The position numbers and the translations under genes were made by a program. Of a stretch of 7,181 nucleotides of DNA, positions 1 to 6,800 are shown piece by piece (position 1 is the first letter of the stretch; each line of letters begins with the position of its first letter). Origin of the DNA: Candidatus Aminicenantota bacterium (GTDB lineage: Bacteria; Acidobacteriota; UBA6911; RPQK01; JAJDTT01); the NCBI GenBank assembly GCA_026706325.1, contig JAPOYZ010000086.1, positions 1 through 7,181 of the forward strand, read 5' to 3'. The notes beneath the pieces were generated by a model, which saw nothing but the letters and a program-made list of their open reading frames with translations, was not told the DNA's origin and did no database searches.

Positions 1-15
1 GTGAACCCGAGACGG

Positions 16-30
16 CCCCCCTCCTCTTCT
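16..30 (-). promoter_or_regulatory. Purine-rich ribosome-site-like stretch after the ABC ATPase gene
   Basis: The minus strand reads AGAAGAGGAGGGGGG just after the ATPase stop codon (41-43), a strong Shine-Dalgarno-like run. No ATG, GTG or TTG follows within the window, so the gene it would serve, most likely the cognate ABC permease, starts beyond position 1. The remaining 40 bases hold nothing else. Confidence 0.35.
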
Positions 31-40
31 ATCGGGGCCG

Positions 41-1036
41 CTACCGGGAGATCGCCTCGGCAGACGCCTGAAATTCCCGGCCCGTCTCCCGGATGAAGAC
101 GTCTTCCAGGGTCGGCCTGCCCAGGTAAACCGCCTGGATCTCGCCCGAGAACTCTTCCATTAGGTCCCGGATCAACTCGTGGCCGCGGTGCTGCTCCATG
201 CGGACCGCCCCGTTCACCACCGAGGCGGGACCCGGAAATCGCGCCTGAATTCGCGCCTTCAGGCCATTGGGGTCGGGGGAATGCACGACGATCACGTCGC
301 CACCGATCCGGTCCTTGAGTTCGACCGGGCTCCCCTCGGTCACGACCCGGCCCTGGTCCAGGATGACGAGGCGATCACAGACTTCCGCCTCTTCCATCAG
401 ATGGGTCGTGAAGAGGATGGTGATCCCGGACGAATCGCGAAGGTCGGTCAGATGTTTCCAGAATTCCTGGCGAATGTGAGGATCCAGGCCCGCCGTGGGT
501 TCATCCAACAGCAGGATCTGCGGACGATGCAGCAGGCCCTTGGCCAGTTCGGTCCGGCGCCGCATCCCGCCGGAGAGAGTCCGGACCCTGGAGTTGCGCC
601 TCCCGCCGAGATCGAAGCGCTCCAACAATTCTTCGATCCTGGTCGTGAGACGAGCCCCGCGCAACCCATGGAGACGGCCCTGGCAGACCAGATTCTCGGC
701 CACCGTCAATTCCTGGTCCAGGCTGTTGGTCTGGAAGACGACCCCCATGCGCCGGCGGACCCCGGCAGGGTCCGCTTCCAGGTCCAGACCCGCTAACCGA
801 ATCTGTCCGCCTTGGGGTTGCAACAAGGTGCAGAGAATCCGGAACAGGGTGGTCTTTCCCGATCCGTTGGGCCCCAGCAGCCCCAGGATCCGGCAGCGGT
901 CCAGGGAGAAGCTGATCCCGTCCAGGGCCTTGCGGTCACCATAACGGAAGGCGAGGTCCCGGACGTCGACGAAGGAGGCCGACGCGGCGTCGGTGTTTGA
1001 TTCGGACCCCGTGGGCGGGGAGACGGGTGTTGACAC
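41..1036 (-). CDS. ABC transporter ATP-binding protein (ABC-2 / DrrA-NosF-like)
   Basis: Cytoplasmic ATPase subunit that would drive a separate ABC-2-type permease. 331 residues, GTG start. After a disordered Ser/Thr/Pro-rich stretch (1-20) all nucleotide-binding motifs are intact: Walker A GPNGSGKT (55-62), Q-loop Q102, signature LSGGM (154-158), Walker B ILLLDE (174-179), D-loop AGLD (182-185) and switch His212. A further ~100 residues end in LEDVFIRETGREF, the C-terminal block typical of DrrA/NosF-like ATPases of two-gene exporters. Substrate cannot be read from the sequence. Position 13 bases after ctaB suggests a job in oxidase or heme/copper maturation, comparable to NosF in the nos cluster, but lipid or drug export is equally open. 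The permease gene is expected past position 1. Confidence 0.93.
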   Translation of the reverse strand: MSTPVSPPTGSESNTDAASASFVDVRDLAFRYGDRKALDGISFSLDRCRILGLLGPNGSGKTTLFRILCTLLQPQGGQIRLAGLDLEADPAGVRRRMGVVFQTNSLDQELTVAENLVCQGRLHGLRGARLTTRIEELLERFDLGGRRNSRVRTLSGGMRRRTELAKGLLHRPQILLLDEPTAGLDPHIRQEFWKHLTDLRDSSGITILFTTHLMEEAEVCDRLVILDQGRVVTEGSPVELKDRIGGDVIVVHSPDPNGLKARIQARFPGPASVVNGAVRMEQHRGHELIRDLMEEFSGEIQAVYLGRPTLEDVFIRETGREFQASAEAISR

Positions 1037-1043
1037 AGGTGTC

Positions 1044-1049
1044 CCTCCC
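1044..1049 (-). promoter_or_regulatory. Ribosome binding site of the ABC ATPase gene, directly after the ctaB stop
   Basis: The minus strand reads GGGAGG immediately after the ctaB TGA and seven bases before a GTG codon at 1036. No other start codon lies between this GTG and the conserved ATPase domain, so it fixes the start and suggests coupled translation with ctaB. Confidence 0.75.
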
Positions 1050-1892
1050 TCAGAGCCGATCCAGCGCCATCAGGACCATGAGAAGAGAAAGATAGACCAC
1101 GGAGGTCTTCAGCAGAGTGTGAGCCGCGGCGCGGGAACGGGTCCGGTGCACACGGAGGCCCGACCAGAGGAGACCGCCGCCCAGGATGACGGCGCCGGCC
1201 GCATAGAGAGTACTGCTGAGCCCCACCTGGGTCGGAAGCAGGCTGACCGGCACCAACAGCAGGATGAAGATCAGGATCTGACGCGCCGTCTTTCTTCCGC
1301 CGGGGTCCATCTGGGGCAACATCCGGAATCCCCCTCGCCGATAGTCGTCTCTATAGACCCACGCAATCGCCAGAAAGTGAGGGTACTGCCAGAGGAAGAG
1401 CACGGCGAAGAGGATCCACGCCCCCGGATCCAACGTACCTCTGGCTCCCGCCCAGCCCAGGAGCACGGGAGTAGCGCCCGGGAAGGCGCCGACGGTGGTG
1501 CAGAGGGGCGACTTTTTCTTGAAGGGGGTATAGCCGAAAAGGTATAGGGCGGCCGATGCCAACCCCAGACCTCCAGTGAGCCAGTTCGCCGCCGCTCCCA
1601 GATAGAGCCCGCCGCCCAAGGTGAGAACCACTCCGAAGACCAGCGCCTTCGCCGGCGTGATCCGGCCCGAAGGGAGCGGCCGGCTTCGGGTCCGCTGCAT
1701 CCGCGCATCCACCTCTCGCTCCAGGTACTGGTTCGAAACCGCGCAACCGGCGGCCAGCAGGGTAGTCCCCAAGATAGTGTGGACCAGAAGTACGAAATCG
1801 ATGTTGGTGGAAGCCAGGTAGAAGCTGACCAACGCCGTCAGGGCCACCATCAACGTGACCCGAGGCTTCGTCAACTCCAGATAAGCCAACAT
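1050..1892 (-). CDS. ctaB: Protoheme IX farnesyltransferase (heme O synthase)
   Basis: Membrane UbiA-family prenyltransferase that adds a farnesyl group from farnesyl diphosphate to protoheme, giving heme O, the substrate of CtaA just upstream. 280 residues from the ATG at 1892; a TTG three codons earlier (1901) is the alternative. The protein opens with the family hallmark LELTKPRVTL. The first prenyl-diphosphate motif reads NQYLEREVD (about 54-62), with Glu where the strict Asp pattern has its first Asp, then RTRSRPLPSGRI. Next come YTPFKKKS, GAFPGATPVLLGW (about 135-147) and the second Asp motif YRDDYRRGGFRMLP (about 180-193). About nine hydrophobic helices span the length, as expected. 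The gap from ctaA is 52 bases and the next gene follows after 13, so the three are probably co-transcribed. The name cyoE is used for the same enzyme; ctaB fits better because heme A synthase is next to it. Confidence 0.95.
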   Translation of the reverse strand: MLAYLELTKPRVTLMVALTALVSFYLASTNIDFVLLVHTILGTTLLAAGCAVSNQYLEREVDARMQRTRSRPLPSGRITPAKALVFGVVLTLGGGLYLGAAANWLTGGLGLASAALYLFGYTPFKKKSPLCTTVGAFPGATPVLLGWAGARGTLDPGAWILFAVLFLWQYPHFLAIAWVYRDDYRRGGFRMLPQMDPGGRKTARQILIFILLLVPVSLLPTQVGLSSTLYAAGAVILGGGLLWSGLRVHRTRSRAAAHTLLKTSVVYLSLLMVLMALDRL

Positions 1893-1901
1893 GCGGTCCA
1901 A

Positions 1902-1905
1902 CTCC
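1902..1905 (-). promoter_or_regulatory. Ribosome binding site that decides the ctaB start
   Basis: The minus strand reads GGAG here. It touches the TTG at 1901 directly, which is too close to serve it, but it lies nine bases ahead of the ATG at 1892, a normal distance. The ATG is therefore preferred. A small 5-bp inverted repeat (1909-1913 with 1917-1921) sits just upstream and may be chance. Confidence 0.6.
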
Positions 1906-1944
1906 GGGGACGGGCACCGTCACCGTGAAGAGTGGCGGCCCCTT

Positions 1945-2871
1945 TCAACCGGCCGTTGCGGAGCGACCACTCCCACTCGAAAAAGAGAGCTGCAAGGTGA
2001 GCACCAAGGCTGTCACCAGGAGAATTGCCCCCAGCGCCAGGTGCGAGGTGGTCAGGAAGACTCCAAACGGGAATGGTTGTGTTGCCCCCATTCTCACAAC
2101 GCGGGCCCATAGTGCGCCCACACCCAACACGAACTGAAGCAACACCAGAATAACGAGGGCGTAGGCTCCACCGGTGAATGATCCGAGCCTCGGGTTCTTG
2201 AACACCTTTACGGCGGCCATGAGGAGAAGGCCGCCGGCCAGCACCGCGCCGGCCATGTGGGTCAAAAGCGCGTGAGTCACCAGAGTGACCCCCTTGCTGC
2301 CCTCGCTGGTCCCCGTGTGCCGCACCAGAGCACCCAGAATCAACTGAAGATAGACGGAGCCCGTGGCCACCGCACAGAAAATGGCGTTGCGCCGGTTCTC
2401 GCCGGGACAGAAGGCGGAAAGGCTGCGGCCCCGCCAATTCGGGGACGTGACCAGTGCGATCACCACCACGGCGCAGAAAAACAACTGCGCGAGACAGGCA
2501 TGGAGGACCGAAATGGCGACGGGCAGGAAAAACAACACGGTGAGGCCGCCCAGCAGGGCCTGGGCCAGGACCATCGCCACCGCGATCCAGGCCAGACGCC
2601 GGACTCGGGCACGCGACTCCACCCGGCCCAGCCAGATGGCCAGAATCAAGGTCAGAATCGCCACCGCCGCGGCGATCAGGCGGTGGGAATGCTCATAGAA
2701 GACCCCTCCCACCATCTCGGGCATGAGACTCCCGTGGGAGAGGGGCCAATCCGGGACCGAAAGGCCGGCATCGTTGCTGGTGACCAGGGCCCCCGCCACC
2801 AGAAGCAGGAAGGTGGCCGCGGCGGTCACCACCGCAAACTTGTGGACTGTATGAAGACTCTGGGGCCCCAC
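1945..2871 (-). CDS. ctaA: Heme A synthase, COX15/CtaA family
   Basis: Converts heme O to heme A by oxidising the C8 methyl group, in the cytoplasmic membrane; the product serves heme-copper oxidases with heme a. 308 residues, start GTG at 2871 with AAGG ten bases upstream. Eight hydrophobic helices can be placed (about 13-31, 65-83, 94-113, 119-141, 165-184, 200-221, 236-256, 272-294), the usual number. Family landmarks: GLSVPDWPLSHG (36-47), EHSHR with E60 and H63, H124, H205 (H200 also near) and H277. These match the catalytic Glu and four heme-ligand His of Bacillus CtaA. The two cysteines of the first outer loop found in Bacillus CtaA are absent (Val and Ser in their places), so this is the cysteine-less type. 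The tail after about 296 is Ser/Gly-rich. It lies directly upstream of ctaB, its partner in the pathway. Function is confident from the motifs and the neighbour. Confidence 0.93.
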   Translation of the reverse strand: MGPQSLHTVHKFAVVTAAATFLLLVAGALVTSNDAGLSVPDWPLSHGSLMPEMVGGVFYEHSHRLIAAAVAILTLILAIWLGRVESRARVRRLAWIAVAMVLAQALLGGLTVLFFLPVAISVLHACLAQLFFCAVVVIALVTSPNWRGRSLSAFCPGENRRNAIFCAVATGSVYLQLILGALVRHTGTSEGSKGVTLVTHALLTHMAGAVLAGGLLLMAAVKVFKNPRLGSFTGGAYALVILVLLQFVLGVGALWARVVRMGATQPFPFGVFLTTSHLALGAILLVTALVLTLQLSFSSGSGRSATAG

Positions 2872-2894
2872 GCTGGAACTGCCTTGTGAGATTC

Positions 2895-2947
2895 GGCCGG
2901 TTGGGAGGGGGGGCTTTCTTATCCCCCGCCCTCCTTCTCCCGGCCCC
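2895..2947 (-). other. G/C-tract element: imperfect hairpin overlapping a G-quadruplex motif, upstream of ctaA
   Basis: On the minus strand 2947-2923 has four G-tracts (GGGG, GGG, GGG, GGGGG) with loops of 2, 7 and 1 bases, which meets the usual G3+N1-7 pattern for a quadruplex. The same G-tracts can instead pair with the C-tract at 2904-2913: about ten base pairs (2904-2913 with 2924-2934) with one bulge, inside an outer 6-bp stem (2895-2900 with 2940-2945). The element ends 24 bases before the ctaA start codon, just ahead of its AAGG ribosome site. No T-run follows it. Together with 2975-2994 it accounts for most of this 141-base gap, which has no gene. A regulatory role is inferred only. 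Confidence 0.55.
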
Positions 2948-2974
2948 GCGTCACTTGACTGTGACTTGGGCGTT

Positions 2975-2994
2975 CGGCGGCACGAATGCCGCCG
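2975..2994 (-). other. 8-bp stem with UUCG loop downstream of the lipoprotein gene
   Basis: Arms 2975-2982 and 2987-2994 pair perfectly. On the minus-strand RNA the loop is UUCG, a tetraloop known to be very stable, although here the closing pair is A-U rather than C-G. It begins 18 bases after the lipoprotein stop codon. No T-run follows, so a role in 3'-end stability or processing fits better than intrinsic termination. Confidence 0.65.
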
Positions 2995-3012
2995 CTCCTC
3001 GAAGAATATGGA

Positions 3013-3792
3013 TCAGCCGGAGAACTCGAAGCTGACTTCCTTGGCCTCGCTGGCCTGGACCGTCACCTGCTGCTCCTGGACCCCGAACTTCTCGTGCCAG
3101 GCCTCGATGACGTAGTCGCCGGGCGGAAGGTTCTCGATCGAGAAGGCCCCGTCGGTTCCGGTGACGGCATAGTAGGGATGAGGCACGACGCCGATGTAGG
3201 CCTTCATCCAGGGATGCACGTTGCACTTGACCGGAATCATGATCTCCGCGCGGGGGAAAGACCGGATGAGCGGCTTGCCCTTGGCCCGCTGCGACTGGTT
3301 CCACTCCCGGTTGTTCCTGGGGAGGGGATGAACGTTGTGCGTGGTTCCGTCGCTGTTGAGAACCTTCAGCTTCTGCCGGGTCTGGATTCCCAGGACGTGG
3401 GGCGTGTAGATACACCCTTTCTGGTCCAGCGTGACCGGCTCGGAGGGGGTGTCGAAGCCGTACTGCTCGAGACCGCTCTTGACCCAGACGAAGGTGTTGA
3501 TCAAGGCGCCGCCATCGCCGATCAGGACATCCTGACTCCGGACGATACCCGAATGCTCCTTGACGCAGACCGGATCGGCATCCATGCGAATGCGGGCGTT
3601 TTTCGGCGTATCGCCGCCGAAGCTGACCTTCCCCGACACCGAACCGGCCTGGGTCAGGTCGGGGGCCGGCTTGGCGTCTGCCGCCGGCGCCGGCGCCTCG
3701 TCGGCCGTGGGCTCCGCGCCGCCTCCGCCGCCGCATGACGCGGCCAGCAGTCCAGCCATCACCAATACGAAAATAAACTGTGCTCTCTCCAT
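3013..3792 (-). CDS. Cupredoxin-like / carboxypeptidase-regulatory-like periplasmic lipoprotein
   Basis: 259 residues from the ATG at 3792. The N-terminus is a short lipoprotein signal peptide (hydrophobic 6-18, then LLAASC with Cys20 as the lipidated residue), followed by a Gly run and an Ala/Pro/Glu-rich linker to about residue 48. The mature domain carries cupredoxin-type marks: NSDGTTHNVH (H152, with H155 nearby) and CNVHPWM (C190, H193, M196), which together could supply the His, Cys, His and Met ligands of a type 1 copper site. C76 and C127 could form a disulfide. The C-terminal third (about 205-258, with GAFSIENLPPGDYVIEAWHE) looks like the beta-sandwich often annotated as carboxypeptidase regulatory-like. 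It lies between a multiheme cytochrome gene and heme A synthesis genes, so a role as electron carrier or copper holder for the respiratory chain is plausible but inferred. Similar proteins are usually annotated without a function. No enzyme active site is seen. Confidence 0.8.
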   Translation of the reverse strand: MERAQFIFVLVMAGLLAASCGGGGGAEPTADEAPAPAADAKPAPDLTQAGSVSGKVSFGGDTPKNARIRMDADPVCVKEHSGIVRSQDVLIGDGGALINTFVWVKSGLEQYGFDTPSEPVTLDQKGCIYTPHVLGIQTRQKLKVLNSDGTTHNVHPLPRNNREWNQSQRAKGKPLIRSFPRAEIMIPVKCNVHPWMKAYIGVVPHPYYAVTGTDGAFSIENLPPGDYVIEAWHEKFGVQEQQVTVQASEAKEVSFEFSG

Positions 3793-3800
3793 GTTCTTCT

Positions 3801-3805
3801 CTCCC
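3801..3805 (-). promoter_or_regulatory. Ribosome binding site of the cupredoxin-like lipoprotein gene
   Basis: The minus strand reads GGGAG here, eight bases before the ATG at 3792. This decides the start: the reading frame stays open up to 3942, but the extra 50 codons overlap the cytochrome gene, have no signal sequence, and would bury the lipoprotein signal peptide inside the protein. Confidence 0.75.
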
Positions 3806-3844
3806 GGAAGATTGTCTATCCCGAACGGGCGGTCTTTGCATTGC

Positions 3845-3871
3845 GGCCCGTGACACCTCATGTCACGGGCC
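3845..3871 (-). other. Perfect 11-bp inverted repeat in the gap after the octaheme gene
   Basis: Arms 3845-3855 and 3861-3871 are perfectly complementary around a 5-base loop (CCTCA on the plus strand). The stem is GC-rich and starts about 10 bases after the stop codon of the cytochrome gene. On the minus strand no T-run follows, so it is a poor fit to a Rho-independent terminator. It may protect the 3' end of the upstream message, partly reduce read-through, or bind a protein, given its near-symmetry. The rest of the 88-base gap shows only the ribosome site of the next gene. Confidence 0.75.
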
Positions 3872-3880
3872 CGTCGTAGA

Positions 3881-6800
3881 TCATCGACCTCTGAGCCGAC
3901 GCTGTTCCTGTCGCGTGAACTGGAACATGTATCGTAGCACAAGGTCGGCGTGGTCCTTCTCGTAGTCCTTCATGATGGGGAGATCCGCCAAGGCGAAGAT
4001 CCAGCGGTTCTCTTCACGCTCGAACAGTCCCGAGGGCATGGAGGTCCCCGGCTGTATGATCTCCGGATGGACCATCCAACGCCGGGTCCAGTCCGGCTGC
4101 AGGCGTTCGCTCACCAATTCGAAGCTGGGAGCCGTTGCATTGCGGTCGTGCTGCGGGTCGCCGGTGGCATGACACCGCAGGCAGGGCGCCGCCGGGTGCG
4201 TGAAGAGCTGGCGGGCCATGGTCAGTTCCCGCTGCGATAGCGGCTCCAGAGCCCTGGGCAGATAGGGCAACGGCTGCTGCGCCAGCGCCCCGAAGAAACG
4301 GACCAGCTTCTCCACTTCTCCGTCAGAAAGAGTGAAGGTGGGCATCCGGATCTGGAGGTAGGGCCGTACTCCGTTACGGTTGGTCCGCTCCTCGTCCAGA
4401 GCCGGGTTCTTCAGGAAACGGGTCAACCAGTTGGGGTCGACTCTGGCTCCCTCGCCGACCAACGGGGGAGGCAATTGCTCGCGCCAGTCCTCCTGCTGGT
4501 ACAGCGGCAGGCTCTTGACCACGGGCTGCTGGCCCGGCGCCACCTGGTGGCAGCCCATGCAGTTGTACTTGAGGATGATGTCCCAGCCTTCCTGGATGTG
4601 GCTCCTCTGGTCCCGCGGCTGGTAGTGATACCGCTCCGGAACCCGGTCCTCGGGCGTCACGCTTCCCAGCAGGTAGGTGGTGAGCTGGGTGATCTCCTCC
4701 GGATCCAGATTGAAATTGGGCATCCGGAGACGCTCCAACGGCTCCTTGATCTTGCCCTCGTCGTAGACGGCCGGGTTCTCCAGCTTTCGCTCGAAGAATC
4801 CCTTGTGGTTGTACCAACCCTCCCGCTTGGCGGTCTGGGTGAGCAGCGCGAAGTCGAGGCGCTCCAGAGGTTTGCTGCCCTCCTCCGTGAGATCGGTCCC
4901 GATCTTTCCTTCATCCTCCAGGGTCGCGATCTCGTGGCAGCCGGCACAGCCGAAGTGGCGGACCATGGCCCGTCCCTTGGGCGCCAATTCCGAATCCTCA
5001 AGCCACTCCGCGGCAGCATATTCGGCGCCGGGAGCCTGGCTCTTCAGGTAGGTCGCAATGTCGCGGCTCTCCTGCACGGTCAGACGCAGGTTCGGCATGA
5101 CCGTGGGATTCTGCACCTGGAGATTTTGGCCGCAGAGCGGACATTCATTGTTCTGAAGGTCGAAACGGAACGGTTTCCCGGCGGCCGCATAGTCTTCGGG
5201 AGTGATGTCCCGTTTGTGGACCGGACAGTAGGGGAGCGTCCGTTCCCGCGGATTGCGAATCCAGCGCACCAGGTAGTCGTAGTTCACCTTGTCGCCGACA
5301 CGGCTCAGATTGGCCGCAAAGGTCCCTCCGACCGCCTCATCGCCTTCACCAATGGCGTGACAGGCCATGCAGCCGCGGGTCTCGAACAGGACCTTGCCCC
5401 GTTCCGCATCGCCTTGGGCCTGATCCTCCAGATCGCCGTTGACGCCGGACTGCCAGACGAACGCCGCAATCGCCTGGGCCTGATCCTCTTCCAGGCGAAA
5501 ACGCGGCATCTTGGTGGTGGGCCGGAAATTGTGGGGATTCTCGATCCAGCCGGGCAACCAGTCGCGGCGCACCTTGACCCGAAGCTCCTTGAGATTCGGC
5601 CCGGGTGTCTTGACCTCTTCCAGAAGCTGCCGGCCCCGTTCCCGCTCCCGGTCGGCCCGGGTGTCGAGGTCGGCCATCCGCAGCGTGAGTCGATCCGCCT
5701 CCGCATAGAGGCGATTCGCCTCCTCGTTGGTTTCGGCTTCGTCGGCCCGGCCCACCGTCCGCCCGATCAGGAGCCGGACGGCCTCTTTTTCGCCTTCCAG
5801 GGTCGTCACGTCTTTCTGGTTGACCAGCAACGCAAGCCGTTCCTGGTCAAAGCCCTGCCGGGGATGGCAGCCCCAACAGCCGCGCCACCGGAACTGCTCG
5901 CGGCCCGCGCTCAACACCGGGGCCATGTCCAGCCGGGCGGCGTCGCCGTGGCACCGCAGGCAGCCGGCTTCCATGTTCTCGGGCGGGTAGAGGGGCCAGA
6001 GCCAATGCTTGTACCGTCCGTGGCCGGTAGCCGTGCTTACGGTGCCGATTCCGTTCCCGTTGTGGCAAGGGGAGCAGCCGTACACCTCAGGGTCGTGAAC
6101 GTCCAACAACTCCGACCTGGGATGGCTGGCGAAGAGTTCCATTCCGCCCATGTCGGCGGCGCGGATCGTTACCGGCTCGGTGATCCCCAGGTGACACGTC
6201 TCGCACCGGTCCACCAGGCCCATGTCTCCATTGTGGATCTGGTGGATCCCGTACTCGAAGTCGTCCAGCCCATTGATCAGGCCCTGAACCTGACTGGCCG
6301 TGAGCCCTTCCATGCGATTCGCCAAATAGGTCTGCATCTCTCGCCGGATCTGGCTCGGCCGCTGCAGCACGGCCGCTTTCCGGGCGCGAACCCGTCCCTG
6401 CTGCTCCTTCAGGGAATTGAACATCTCCTCCAATTCGACATAGCTCAAATCCTGAGGGGCGTCTTCTCCGGGAAGCACGATGTCGTAGCGTCTCTGCTCC
6501 AACTCCTCGCGGTCTTCTTCGTAACCCTTTCTGGCTGAGCCGGAAGTGGTCTCGATCAGGTAGATGGTGGCCTGAATCTCGCTCCGGGCCGTGGCGAAGG
6601 TCTTTTCGATGGCGCCGAGCCTGGCTTCGACGGCTGCTTCCTCAGCCGTGATCTCCGCCAGCCGGGGAGTGACGTCGGCTTCCGCTTCCTGTTGCTGCTG
6701 CTGCAACGACAGATATCCGTCCGAAGCCCTGATCTCTTCCTCCTGGCTCGCCTGCCGGGGCTTCAGGCCTCTCAGAAACGTGGAGTAGCGCTCAACGAAC

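Noticed and set aside
2895..2994. Intrinsic terminator between the lipoprotein gene and ctaA
   Set aside because: Stems are strong but no T-run follows on the minus strand, and the genes on both sides run the same way.
2986..3738. Plus-strand open frame of 250 codons opposite the lipoprotein gene
   Set aside because: Antisense shadow with no domain or ribosome site support.
2951..3856. Minus-strand open frame of 301 codons overlapping the lipoprotein gene in another frame
   Set aside because: Its product is Arg/Gly-rich and low in complexity, while the overlapping frame has a lipoprotein signal, a ribosome site and cupredoxin-type motifs.
3793..3942. 50-codon upstream extension of the lipoprotein
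   Set aside because: It overlaps the octaheme coding end and would hide the lipoprotein signal; the ribosome site at 3801-3805 supports the ATG at 3792.
5130..5141. C626PLCG as a ninth heme c site
   Set aside because: The residue after the second Cys is Gly, not His, so it does not meet the CxxCH pattern; a structural metal site is more likely.
4475..6538. Plus-strand open frame of 687 codons opposite the octaheme gene
   Set aside because: It lies wholly antisense to a gene with eight CxxCH motifs and clear domain order. Its translation has no recognisable domain, and such long antisense frames are common in GC-rich coding DNA.
6690..6710. CAG/CAA repeat coding five Gln
   Set aside because: Too short to be a meaningful repeat; it fits the Gln/Glu-rich coiled coil.
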